Shown: one piece after another, positions 24,095 through 35,630 of the stretch
How the letters are laid out: every line of letters begins with the position of its first letter
How positions within the stretch are numbered: the stretch's first letter is position 1
Origin: Sarcophilus harrisii
Taxonomy: Eukaryota; Chordata; Mammalia; Dasyuromorphia; Dasyuridae
NCBI RefSeq assembly: GCF_902635505.1
Contig: NC_045428.1
Span: 214,452,301-214,516,300, forward strand
Length of the DNA stretch: 64,000 bases
Direction of reading: 5' to 3'
The notes under the pieces: generated by a model
Seen by the model: only the letters and a program-made list of their open reading frames with translations
The model's database searches: none
Told to the model about the DNA's origin: nothing
Translations under genes and position numbers: made by a program

Positions 24095-24330
24095 GACAGC
24101 TATTGTAGTGGTTTGTACTTCATTCTTGAAGAGCACCAATTTGACATTACAAGGGTGATATCTTGACTTACATGAATTGAATATGAGTGGAGCAGAGCTA
24201 AGCAAAGTCACCAGCGTCACTTTTTCAAAGTTCAGTGGAAGGACAAAGGTCAAGATGACTGGCAATGGCCCAGGATCTCTGATTTCTGAGCAAAGGTGTA
24301 GCTGGGAGAGGGGATGTTGTATGACAGGAA
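24095..24330 (+). mobile_element. Dispersed repeat, unclassified
   Basis: Begins 'tacttcattcttgaagagca' and runs through 'gatatcttgacttacatgaa', 'aaagtcaccagcgtcacttt' and 'caagatgactggcaatggcc'. I recognise this as a recurrent amniote repeat. Its first words resemble the 3' end of the LINE at 19.1 kb ('cttctcaaagaaggtcaaaa'), so it may be that LINE's tail or a SINE using it. Confidence 0.45.
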
Positions 24331-25680
24331 CAACAAATTATGGAACATAAGTATGAGAAAACAAAGAGCAGAACTCACATTTCCTAAAAATCTAGTTTGC
24401 TTCTGATTCCTTTGACAGATGTTATCCCTCAACTTAAAGTTTCATAATGAGATATGCTCTGAATAATTTTAATCAATAAGTTATTAATTAATAAGTCCAA
24501 TATAGAAGTTCCATATATGTAAACTCTAGAATAAAAAAATTGAATATAGAAGATAATTCTCAAAACTTAACTAGCCAACCACAGATTTTCACAAGAAAGC
24601 AGATAATATCCACTAATTATGATAGTCAACTTTTCAAGAATTTGAGACTTGCTAATTAGCAAGACATAGTTTTCAAGAATTGACCAACAACTCTGTATGA
24701 AAAAATACAGCACAAACAAATTACCTTATGGCCCACAAAACATATTCATAATTAATTTCTGCATTGGTCCTGCCTTGGCTCATATTCCTGACTTTTCTGC
24801 CATCATATTTTTTGAAATGAAGAAAACACTAAGATTAGTGAAAAAGAACAACAAATCTTCCTTTGAAAAAGGGAAAACCCAGAGAAATATCTTTCAAGAA
24901 AAGTTTTCCATATATGAGGTTTTTTTTTTATTTTGAAAAAGAGTTCTTTCTGTAATGCTTTAAATTTACAAGATAAAACATCAAATCTTAATGAAAAGTT
25001 GAAGCAGTTATCTCAAGGAAGATACAGCTCCTGACTGTGCTCTTCTCCTAAGGACTTATTTCCTTTACTTTTTTTTTTAATCTCTTCATTTTTATCTGAA
25101 TGGATTTCATGCAACTTAGAACTGTTGATTCTTAATTGCTCTATTGGCACAATTATAAGTAAAGGTTTGTCTGAAGCTGATGAAGTTATCATAGCACCAA
25201 GATATAAAGAACTTCACTGGAAAAAATATTTTTGTTAGGATACCAGAGGTCAAGTTAAAATAACAAACTACAGAGAGTCAAAAGCTATGGGAAATTTGCA
25301 GTTTCTCCTACACTCTCAGAGTTTCAACCAGTCATAGCTTGACCTTAGATTTTTAGTTGTATGTGATTCTTTCATGTTGTAAATTATAAATCTTTAGGAT
25401 CTCTAATTGATATATTAGACTTTTATTATATTCTTCAGAATATATAAAGATAACAGGGGGTCCTTTTATTTATTTTTTTGTCTTTTCTTCACACATTTTA
25501 GTAAAAAATATTCTATCATTATAGATTCTGATAAACTCTGTATTTATTCCTTAGAATATAATTTTCTTGATATGTCTATGTCTTTTTAAAATATTCCCCA
25601 AAGATAAGACAGCATTTACCTCTAAAATGTATACATCTATGCACATGCATTAATATGTTTTTAAAAGATTTTAAGTACTT
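24331..25680. other. Intergenic, nothing recognised
   Basis: AT-rich. The open frame 24697-24936 (plus) has no recognised similarity. Confidence 0.45.
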
Positions 25681-27918
25681 TCTTTTTTTAATTACAGTTT
25701 TTTATTAACAGAACACATGCATGGGTAATTTTTACAACATTGTCCCTTGCACTCACTTCTGTTCCAACTTTTCCCTTCCTTCCCTGTACTCCCTCCGCTA
25801 GATGGCAGGCAGTCTCATACATGTTAAACATGTTAAAGTTTATCTTAGATACAATATATGTGTACAGATCTGTACAATTCTCTTGTTGCACAAGAAAAAT
25901 TGGACTCAGAAGGTAAAAATAACCTCAGAAGAAAAACAAAAATGCAAGTAGTTCACATTCATTTCCCAGTGTTCCTTCTCTGAGTGTAGCTGATTCTGTC
26001 CATCATTGATCAATTGGAACTGAATTGAATCTTCTCTTTGTCGAAGATAGCCACTTCTATCAGAATATATCCTCATACAGTATTGTTGTTGAAGGGTATA
26101 ATGATCTCCTGGTTCTGCTCATTTCACTTAGCATCAGTTCATGTAAATCTCTCCAAGCCTCTTTGTATACATCTTGCTAGTCATTTCTTACAGAACAATA
26201 ATATTTTATAACATTCATATACCAAAATTTACCCATCCATTCTCCAATTGATGGGCATTCATTCATTTTTCAGTTTCTAGCCACTACAAAAAGGACTGCC
26301 ACAAACATTTTCACATATGTGGGTCCCTTTCCTTCTTTTAGGATCTCTTTGGCATACAAGCCCAGTGGTAACACTGCTGGATCAAAGAGTATACACAATT
26401 TGATAACTTTTTGAGCATAATTCCAAATTGCTCTCCAGAATGGCTCAATCCGTTCACAACTTCACCAACAATACATGTGTCCCAGTTTTCCCACATCCCC
26501 TCCAACATTCATCACTATCTTTTCCTGTCATCTTAGCCAATCTGAGAGGTGTGTAGTGATATCTCAGAGTTGTCTTAATTTGCATTTTTCTGATAAATAG
26601 TGATTTGGAACACCCTTTCATATAAATAGAAATTGTTTTAATTTCATCATTTGAAAATTGTCTTCATATCCTTTGACCATTTATCATTTGGAGAATGGCT
26701 TGATTTCTTATAAATCAGAGTCAGTTCTCTATATATTTTGGAAATAGGCCTTTATCAGAACCTTTAATTGTAAAAATGTTTTCTGTTTATTGCTTCTCTT
26801 CTAATCTTGTTTGCATTAGTTTTGTTTGTACAAAAGCTTTTTAATTTGATATAATCAAAATTTTCTATTTTGTGATCAATAATGATCTCTAGTTCTTCTT
26901 TAGTCACAAATTCCTTCTACCTCCACAAGTCTGAGAAGTAAACTATCCTATGTTCCTCTAATTTATTTATAATCTCGTTCTTTATGCCTAAATCATAAAC
27001 CCATTTTGATCTTATCTTGGTGTAAAATGCTAAGTGTGGGTCCATGCCTAATTTCTGGCATACTAATTTCCAGTTTTCCCAGAAGTTTTTGTCAAATAGT
27101 TAATTCTTATCCCACTAGTTGGGATCTTTGGGTTTGTCAAACACTAGATTGCTATAGTTATTGACTATTTTGTCCTGTGAACCTAACCTATTCCACTGAT
27201 TAACCAGTCTATTTCTTAGCCAATATCAAATGGTTTTGGTGACCACTGCTTCATAATATAGTTTTAGATCAGGGACAGCTAGGCCACCTTCATTTGATTT
27301 TTTTCATTAGTTCCCTTGAAATTCTTGACCTTTTGTTCTTCCATATGAATTTTGTTGTAATTTTTTCTAGGTCATTAAAATAGTTTCTTAGGAGTCTGAT
27401 TGGTATAGCACTAAATAAATGGATTAGTTTAGGGAGTATTGTCATCTTTATTATATTCGCTCAGCCTGTCCAAGAGCATTTAATATTTTTGCAATTGTTT
27501 AGATCTGACTTTATTTGTGGGAAAGTATTTTGTAGTTTTGCTCCTTACTTTCCTTTGGCAGATAGATTCCCAAATATTTTATGTTATCAACAGTTATTTT
27601 GAATGGAATTTCTCTTTGTATCTCTTGCTGTTGGATTTTCTTAGTGATGTATAAAAATGCTAAGGATTTATGTGGTTTATTTTATATCCTGCAACTTTGC
27701 TAAAGTTGTGGATTATTTCTAATAGCTTTTTAGTAGAATCTCTGGGGTTCTCTTAAGTATACCATCATATCATCTGCAAAGAGTGATAATTTAGTTTCCT
27801 CGATACCTACTCTAATTCCTTTAATCTCTTTCTCAACTCTTATTGCCGAAGCTAATGTTTCTAATACAATATTGAATAGTAATGGTGAGAGTGGGCAATC
27901 TTGTTTCACTCAGGGAGT
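25681..27918 (-). mobile_element. L1 LINE, 3' 2.2 kb (minus)
   Basis: Longest L1 segment in the window. From the T-rich start at 25681 the plus strand shows the reversed 3' UTR, ORF2 C-terminus ('tcctttgaccatttatcatt', 'tttgataactttttgagcat') and most of the region behind the reverse-transcriptase core ('accatcatatcatctgcaaa', 'ggtgagagtgggcaatcttg'). It is 5'-truncated at about 27918. Frames carry many breaks. Confidence 0.93.
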
Positions 27919-28282
27919 CCTTTTAAAAAGTTTTATTGATACCTTTTGTTTTTACAGCATAGATATTTTCACATATTTGCTATCTTGTCATAAGTACATG
28001 CTTATAACAAAACCAAACAAAATAAAATTAAAGTCAAACCCACCAATACAGTAAACGTATTTGACAATGTACACAACATATTACACCTATGGGCATCCCC
28101 TCCCCAATATTTCTACTGAAAATAGGGAAGTAACTTTTATCAATATTTTTTTGAAAATTATCTGTTTCAATCCCTCTGAGTTTATCTGTATTTTAAGATA
28201 GGGATATCACCTTATTCTCCTCTCTCCTTTCTTCTTCCTGTCTCATTTTCACTGTGCCCTCCATCCTTTCTCCTTCTCCCTT
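27919..28282. other. T-rich repeat-like sequence, unclassified
   Basis: 'ttttattgataccttttgtt' and the pyrimidine-rich stretch at 28200-28280 look like the start of a minus-strand LINE-type 3' end. The family is not identified. Confidence 0.35.
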
Positions 28283-29035
28283 CTCTGGACTAGATGATTC
28301 AGTGGTTTAAATAGCTGAGGAGGCTACAGAATTGACCAAGGTTGACATCATGTGGTTATGCCAGATGATGATCTCTAAAATGTCTACTTATCTGACAGAC
28401 AAGCTGAAAGTCACCAGTGAAGACTGAGAAATATGAACAAATTTACTAGATTGAAGTATCTGGAAATGAAAGATACTGCATTAAAAATAAGTTTCTGGTT
28501 TAACCAGAAATATGCCGCACTTCAGCCTTATTTAGATCAGATCACTTTAATTGAGGAGCAAGTAGCAGCTCTTGAGCAGGCAACCTACAAGTTGGGTGTA
28601 TATTCAAAGAAACTAGAAGCAAAGTACAAGCAGCTAGAAAGAATTTTTTCATACCACTAAACTTAAACTAAAACTTGGAATTTAACTACAAGAATTTTTC
28701 ATAAGAACTGAAACAGATGGGATGGAATTTTTCAATCTTTTGTGCTTCAGTTCCATAAAAGGTAATGCTGCTGCTGATTGAAGCTTCATCTTTGGTTGAG
28801 ATATAACTTTGTTCACTCTTTGATGTTTTCCTAAAACTATACCCCATGAAACTCCATCTTATCATATGTTTCAATTGCATGTCCTGGAATAAGGCTTGGA
28901 AATCAGGATCAATACTGGCTAGAGCAGACACATAAGAGAGGTTCTGGTCTCCCTGCCTTCTCCCTACATCTTTGACTTTTTGTTCTGAATATGCCTTTTT
29001 CTTAGCCTGTTCTTAGATTTAAATAATAAATGCCA
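28283..29035 (+). pseudogene. BLOC1S2: Processed pseudogene of BLOC1S2
   Basis: BLOC1S2 encodes subunit 2 of BLOC-1, a coiled-coil complex in lysosome-related organelle biogenesis. The 75-residue frame at 28433-28660 matches its C-terminal half: NKFTRLKYLEMKDTALKIS, QKYAALQPYLDQITLIEEQV and AALEQATYKLGVYSKKLEAK. Upstream in another frame, 28314-28425 reads AEEATELTKVDI, then MISKMSTYLTDKLKVTSED, equivalent to the preceding residues of the human protein. A small deletion after SED at about 28425 (the residues YKLLEN are lost or shifted) and an upstream stop break the frame. All of it is continuous DNA with no introns, and a 3' UTR-like stretch ends in AATAAATGCC near 29020-29030. This is a retrocopy; the parent gene lies elsewhere. 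Very unlikely to make the full protein. Confidence 0.88.
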
Positions 29036-29043
29036 ATTTGTCA

Positions 29044-29045
<2 letters not shown>

Positions 29046-29082
<37 letters not shown>
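29046..29082. repeat. (CA)n microsatellite after the pseudogene
   Basis: CG/CA then CA units at the place where the retrocopy's A tail would be expected, followed by 'aaataaaata'. Confidence 0.97.
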
Positions 29083-29083
<1 letters not shown>

Positions 29084-29259
29084 TAAAATACAAGGCCTGT
29101 ACACCACCACTGGGCCCATAACAGGGCCTGTATACATCCCAAACCATTTTTTAAAGGTAATTGGTAAACATTTAACAAAGCAAATAAAAATACAATAGAA
29201 CAAATGATTTTAATATGTGGGGTTTTTACATCAAGATGTAGCATGTGAAGATTTTTATG

Positions 29260-29708
29260 TACTGTTTAAAAGCCTCAATTTCTATTTGAGTTTGACATCA
29301 CTGGTTTTAAAAGTTTTTCATTTATATTATCATCATCAAGCATTATGTTTTGCTTGGTTCTATTCACTTCACTCAGACTTAATTCATTTAAATAATTACA
29401 TATGTCTGATTTCTCATCTCTATAAATTCTTTTTTTAAATTTTTGTGAACTTGACAATTATTAAGTAACCAAAACATTTCAATATAAAAACGAGTCATAT
29501 AAAAAACAAAATCTCTGCTATAATAATATCTTTTTAAAGAAAAGCATAAATAGATATGTATATAAGCATTTATACATATAAATACAGTTATATGTAAGTA
29601 TAAACTATATGTGCAATATGAATATATACATACTTAGATAATATGTTTATTATATCAGTACGCACATTATATGTGCCCGTATATATATATGAATGTGTGT
29701 GTGTATAT

Positions 29709-29740
<32 letters not shown>

Positions 29741-29945
29741 ATGTGTGTGTGTGTGTGTGTGTATTAAAGAGATAATCACAAATTTACACATAGTATCCTC
29801 TTGTACTTCCAATTAGTTTCCAGTTTTTGATGGGATCTTTTTTTTTCCTGTTCTTTTGTTATCACAGAAAGTTCTGTTATGAATGCTTTATTATAATGGA
29901 GACCTTTCTGTTTTTTGATATGTTTGAGTATTTAGGCCCTATGAT
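29260..29945 (-). mobile_element. Old L1 LINE fragment (minus) with a TA/TG microsatellite inside
   Basis: 'tggttctattcacttcactc' with 'agacttaattcatttaaata' and, beyond the microsatellite at about 29565-29762, 'gttatcacagaaagttctgt' and 'gagtatttaggccctatgat' match reversed L1 ORF2-end/3' UTR sequence. Very diverged. Confidence 0.55.
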
Positions 29946-29954
29946 TCTTTTAAT

Positions 29955-30125
29955 GGGATCATAAGTTTAGAGTTAAAAGAGAACCTAAATGCTGTCAAGT
30001 ACCTCATTTTGCACTGAAATGCCTAGTATTAAATGACTTGATGTAGTCCATACAAGTAAGATATTAAGGAAGCTGAGATTGTAACTCAAATCCTTTTGAT
30101 TAAAAATCAATGTCCTGTATTTAAT
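29955..30125 (+). mobile_element. MIR-core SINE, eroded
   Basis: 'taagtttagagttaaaagag', 'caagtacctcattttgcact' and 'gtaactcaaatccttttgat' follow the MIR core in order. Confidence 0.5.
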
Positions 30126-30675
30126 GGTAAACAACTGTACACCTATGAGATTATTTGGGGATTAGACCTACCCACAAGATAGGCTAGTAAGAAACAACTG
30201 ATGACTGCTCATGACTAGTTGGATCTTCTAGGTTGCCCAAGAATTTGTGGTGTCAGGAATATGAATACTTCAGTTTCAGTCCAAAAATAAAGATTCAGAA
30301 AGTGTTTAAGGATGGGGAATAAGCTTTTTCTTGAATCCCTAAGAGTATTATCTATCCCTAAGAAGTTGCTTTGAAATGACTCAGTCATGATGATCTCTAA
30401 AATGTGACTCAGATCAACAAGACAAGAACTGGGTATCCAATATATCCAATTGAGTAGGACTAAGGTAAAGTCTCCAAACCAGATCCAAAACTATAGAAAG
30501 GCTTGAAAGTCTACTAGATTTCACAATAACTTGGCTGCCTATGAATAAGATATTATGGCTAGCTGGCAAAACTCATTGCATTTTGGGAAAGGTCATGACA
30601 AAGGGAAATACAGCAACACCAAACACCTCCTTAATAGGAAATTAATCAGCAATTTCCTCCCACCATTAGTGGACT
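30126..30675. other. Intergenic, nothing recognised
   Basis: No gene or clear repeat identified. Confidence 0.4.
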
Positions 30676-32260
30676 TGTGTAGAAAGCCAGAACTTTGGAG
30701 AAATATACTTGAAACAAGGTGTTAACTCAGAGAAATTGATAATACAACGGTTATCTAGTTTAGCATGGTGATTAATAGTTCTCTAGTTCAGTATGTTTGA
30801 TTTAATGTTACAAGAAGGTGTTAACTCAGTGGAATTAAGATAATGATTCTCCAGATAATTCTCAGATGAAGAAATTGAAACTATTTCTAGTCATATGAAA
30901 AGATGCTCCAAGTCATTATTGATCAGAGAAATGCAAATTAAGGCAACTCTAAGATACCACTATACACCTGTCAGATTGTCTAAGATGACAGGAAAAAATA
31001 ATGATGATTGTTGGAGGGGATGCAGGAAAACTGGGACATTGATGCATTGTTGGTGGAGTTGTGAACGAATCCAACCATTCTGGAGAGTAGTTTGGAACTA
31101 TGCTCAAAAAGTTATCAAACTGTGCATACCCTTTGATCCAGCAGTGTTACTACTGGGCTTATATCCCAAAGAGATTATAAAGAAGGGAAAGGGACCTGTA
31201 TCTGCACGAATGTTTGTGGCAGCCCTTTTTGTAGTGGCTAGAAACTGGAAACTGAATGGATGCCCATCAATTGGAGAATGGTTGAATAAATTGTGGTATA
31301 TGAATATTATGGAATATTACTATTCTGTAAGAAATGACCAACAGGATGATTTCAGAAAGGCCTGGAGAGACTTACACGAACTGATGCTGAGTGAAATGAG
31401 CAGGACCAGGAAATCATTATATACTTCAACAACAATACTATATGATGACCAGTTCTGATGGACCTGGCCATCCTCAGCAACGAGATCAACCAAATCATTT
31501 CCAATGGAGCAGTAATGAACTGAACCAGCTACGCCCAGAGAAAGAACTCTGGGAGATGACTAAAAACCATTACATTGAATTCCCAATCCCTATATTTATG
31601 CCCACCTGCATTTTTGATTTCCTTCACAATCTAATTGTATGATATTTCAAAGTCTGATTCTTTTTGTACAGCAAAATAACGTTTTGGTCATGTATACTTA
31701 TTGTGTATCTAATTAATATTTTAATATATTTAACATCTACTGGTCATCCTGCCATCTGGGGGAGGGGGTGGGGGGTAAGAGGTGAAAAATTGGAACAAGA
31801 GGTTTGGCAATTGTCAGTGCTGTAAAGTTACCCATGCATATAACCTGTAAATAAAAGGCTATTAAATTAAAAAAAAAAAAAAAAAGATAATGATTCTCTA
31901 GTTTACATGTACTTAGTATTTAGTATAGTTCTACAAGTTGATACCTATGATGATATACTTATAATAGACCATTTAAGAGCTAAGAGATCTGGGAGGAAGA
32001 GACTCTAAGATAAAGACCCTCATGGTGGCTCTTCTGCCTCCTGCATTCCTCCATTGAAACCAAGACCCATTCTGGAGGACCTCCAGAAAGCTAGGCCAGC
32101 CTCAAGCAAAGGAGACAAACTGTGAAGGAGATAATAACAGACTGTAAAAAAGATAATAAAGACTTTGGACTTTATTCCTGACTATTCTTGTGGTGATTAT
32201 TCTGCTGAAACCAAGGCTAGTCCAAAGACTCTCCAGAAAGCTAACCAGAACATAACAGAT
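30676..32260 (+). mobile_element. Solo-LTR-like endogenous retrovirus fossil (LTR copy A), split by an L1
   Basis: A retroviral-type LTR in plus orientation, with AATAAAGACTTTGGACTTTA near 32155-32175 as the likely polyadenylation region and a C/T-rich downstream part ending near 32255. A diverged copy of the same family lies at 44740-45310. An L1 interrupts it (30855-31883). A ~110-bp stretch near its start is repeated ('aaggtgttaactcag' twice). No internal retroviral genes are visible. The family is not assigned; old by divergence between the two copies. The exact ends are approximate. Confidence 0.55.
30855..31883 (+). mobile_element. Young-looking L1 3' end inserted in LTR copy A
   Basis: Contains one long open frame (30895-31458, 187 codons) for the ORF2 C-terminus: MKRCSKSLLIREMQIKATLR at its start, FDPAVLLLGLYPKEI and MEYYYSVRNDQQDDF further on. 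The match to mammalian L1 ORF2 ends is clear. Then 3' UTR, 'ataaaaggctattaaatt' and an A run. AAGATAATGATTCTC occurs at 30837-30851 and again at 31884-31898: a perfect 15-bp target duplication. The insert is truncated at its 5' end, so it cannot move by itself. Confidence 0.95.
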
Positions 32261-33199
32261 TTGGAAGCATAATAGAATAAAAAATAAGAACAATAGAATA
32301 TCTGTAATATCTTCTCTTCCCTCAACATTTTGGTTTCTGTAACAATTTTTTTTTACATTATGTACAACTACCTTTAAGCCACAATAGATGAAGACCCAAC
32401 AGATTATTTAACTTTTCAGAACTTCTCCCTCTCTGTTTTTCCTTTCTTTGTGAGCAGATAAACATTTTACTCTTTCTTTCTCTCTCCTCCTCTCTGGATG
32501 CAATTTGAGTCATCCTTTCCATGAACTCTTATGTCCATAACAGTCTGAACCACAGCCTGACTCAGAGTATCTCCAGAGACATTCATGAATTCACTATGTG
32601 GCTTTTGGATGAATTTGTATATTGTAGTCTTTTTATGAGTAGAGAGACAGAGTCCTCATTGTAAAGTGACACCTCTATGCTTATTACAAATAATTAAAAT
32701 TCCCATTGAGCAAAATCACAAGGGGGTAACATCCTTGGAAACTCCTCATTCCCCTGCATCCCAAGTTTAGAATTTCAAAAGATCAAAAAATATAGAGGGG
32801 AAAGGACTTTATAGAAGTAATCCAATGTCCTCATTCTGCCTAATGACCTGCCATCAAAAGAAATTAAGTATTTAGTAAAGATGATCTGATTCTGCCTTAA
32901 AGAACTCCTACCTTCTCTATATTTATAAACTTCTTTACAAGTTTCTTCCCATATGAATCTTGCCTCAAGCAAAGATTCATATAAATCAATTAATTGCCTT
33001 TCACAGATTTTGGCTACAACAAACCAAAAAAACCTTGTTTTTTATAATGCCTTGTTATTATTTCATCAATTACCTCTTCTAAAGTATCTATGGGTCTGTT
33101 AAATAATCAGTAATCTGATCCTTAGTAGTAAATGCATCATAAAGATAAAATAAAATTATTATACAGCAAATTCTGACTTTAAGATTATGATCTGTAAGT
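32261..33199. other. Intergenic, nothing recognised
   Basis: AT-rich; no gene or clear repeat identified. Confidence 0.4.
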
Positions 33200-33540
33200 A
33201 TAATAGGCTGTCACAATGTTTACTTCTATTTAGGGTAAATAAATTAGCACATGAAAAAGGAGGAGGAAAGGCTTCTTGAAGAAAGTGGTATTTGCATTGA
33301 GTATTGAATTGGGAAACCATTGATTCTTGGAGGAGAAAGTGAATTGGAAAAGCTTTTTAGGCACAGGGGATAGCCAGCACAAAGTCACAGAGAGAGCAGA
33401 TTTATTGGAATTGCTGTGTGTGAAGTAGCCGATATGGTTTCACCATAGAATGTGTGAAGTTGAAAAAATGTTAAAACACTGGAATGATAAGAAGCCAAAG
33501 TATAAAAATCATTCAATGCCAAAAAGAGATTAGCTACAAT
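33200..33540 (+). mobile_element. Ancient dispersed repeat (same family as 22615-23110)
   Basis: 'aggcttcttgaagaaagtgg', 'gcattgagtattgaattggg', 'cacaaagtcacagagagagc' and 'atagaatgtgtgaagttgaa' follow the family's order. Confidence 0.55.
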
Positions 33541-33796
33541 ATTTTTTTTAAAAATTGGGTATTAGCAAAATTACTTTAGTTAGAGGAGATGAGAATTGAA
33601 AATAGAAAAGTCATTATGAGACTGTAGAGAAGAAGACTACATGAGACATATTATGGAAATAAGAACAAGAAGACTGGATAACTGATTGGTACAAGATATC
33701 CTAAAGGTCTGAGTACACTTTTAAACTACTAATACTTAAAAGTACACTTAGACTTTTAAGATACCAAGTACATAGGGTAAGAATATTAAGGATGAT

Positions 33797-35323
33797 GCTG
33801 AGGTATTAAAAATAGATGATTAGGAGGATAATGATACCCCAGATGGCAAAAGGGAATTTTGAAATAGCAATGAGTTGGGGAAATACATACATACATATAC
33901 ACACATATGTTTTTATGTGTATGTATATATACATATACACCTAACTTTAGTGATATATATCATATATCATAAATATGATATGATATCACACATCATATTA
34001 TATGTGTAAAATACCTTTCTTCCTTCAAGATGAACTTCAAGAATTACCTTTTTCATGAAGTACTTCCTGATTCTCCATTATTTCCTATTTGGCGTTAACC
34101 TAGTTGTCATTAGCTACTTTGTATTTATTTAAACATAAATATTATATATAATATATACATTTATATAAAATGTATTCTAGTAAGTATAAAATTTTAAATA
34201 TATAATTGATGCTTATATAAGTTCTTGTTTACTTCTTCCCATAAATTAATGGTAAGAATTGTTACATAATTTATAATTCTGTCCCCAGAATTTGGCACAG
34301 TGCGTGACACACAGTAAATGCTTGTTGTTTGATTGATTGATAGAGTTTTATCCACTGAAGGTAATATAAGAGCTAAAATAAAATATTTGATGGAATAAGC
34401 TATCTAGTGATATTTATATGTGCATATATATATACATACTCTATATAGGATATTTAATATATATACTTATATATGAGAGCTATATATGTTCTCTTTCTAT
34501 ACATATATTTACTTATAGAGAGACATAATTAGATACATAATACATCTATCTATATATTTGGTAAAGCTGAGGTATTAAAAATAGATGATTAGGAGGATAA
34601 TGGTACCCCAGATGGCAAAAGGGAATTTTGAAATAGCAATGAGTTGGGGAAATACATACATACATATACACACATATGTCTTTATGTGTATGTATATATA
34701 TATATATATACATATACACCTAACTTTAGTGATATATATAATATATTATAAATATGATATGATATCACACATCATATTATACGTGTGAAATACCTTTCTT
34801 CCTTCAATATGAACTTCAAGAATTACCTTTTTCATGAAGTACTTCCTGATTCTCCATTATTTCCTGTTTGGCATTAACCTAGTTGTCATTAGCTACTTTG
34901 TATTTATTTAAACATAAATATTATATATAATATATTCTAGTAAGTATAAAATTTTAAATATATAATTGATGCTTATATAAGTTCTTGTTTGCTTCTTCCC
35001 ATAAATTAATGGTAAGAATTGTTACATTATTTATAATTCTGTCCCCAGAATTTGGCACAGTGTGTGACACACAGTAAATGCTTGTTGTTTGATTGATAGA
35101 GTTTTACCCACTGAAGTTAATATAAAAGCTAAAATAAAATATTTGATGGAATAAGCTATCTAGTGATATTTATATGTGCATATATATATATATATATACT
35201 CTATATAGGATATTTAATATATATACTTATATATGAGAGCTATATATATTCTCTTTCTACACATATTTACTTATAGAGAGACATAATTAGATATATAATA
35301 CATCTATCTATATATTTGGTAAA
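33797..35323. repeat. Recent tandem duplication, two units of about 769 and 758 bp
   Basis: Unit 1 is 33797-34565, unit 2 is 34566-35323. Both start GCTGAGGTATTAAAAATAG and both end at TATTTGGTAAA, abutting head to tail. They are nearly identical except for TA-run length, a ~19-bp indel near 34155/34930, a 4-bp GATT unit and scattered substitutions. Each unit carries an L2-type LINE 3' end and TA-rich microsatellites. Confidence 0.95.
34020..34340 (+). mobile_element. L2 LINE 3' end (in unit 1; repeated at 34790-35100)
   Basis: 'tccttcaagatgaacttcaa', 'catgaagtacttcctgattc', 'tctgtccccagaatttggca' and 'acacagtaaatgcttgttgt' are typical of L2 3' ends. The copy in unit 2 starts about 769 bp later. 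Confidence 0.8.
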
Positions 35324-35336
35324 ATATATGTAAAAC

Positions 35337-35341
<5 letters not shown>

Positions 35342-35374
<33 letters not shown>
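35342..35374. repeat. (TA)n microsatellite
   Basis: Uninterrupted TA units just after the tandem duplication. Confidence 0.97.
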
Positions 35375-35376
<2 letters not shown>

Positions 35377-35542
35377 CATCAACTTTAAATTCCATTAAAA
35401 ATTCTAACTTCTCAGTAGTCTATTCATCCGCCTTGATCTACTCCTCTGCTTATACACAGTATAGACTTACCCTTCATCTTTTCTACTTGCAAATGTTCCA
35501 CTTCTATGTCTATAACCTATAAAATTCCTATTATATTTGGGA

Positions 35543-35544
<2 letters not shown>

Positions 35545-35575
<31 letters not shown>

Positions 35576-35630
35576 TATATATATATATATACACATATAT
35601 GCACATGTGTACATATGTGCGTGTGTGTAT
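35545..35630. repeat. (TA)n/(CA)n/(TG)n compound microsatellite
   Basis: Alternating TA, CA, TA, then TG-like units. Confidence 0.95.

Noticed and set aside
30895-31458. 187-codon open frame as a host gene
   Set aside because: Its protein is L1 ORF2 C-terminus, and it lies in a 5'-truncated L1 with target duplication.
33797-35323. CRISPR-like or satellite array
   Set aside because: Only two long units and no short spaced repeats; it is a simple tandem duplication.
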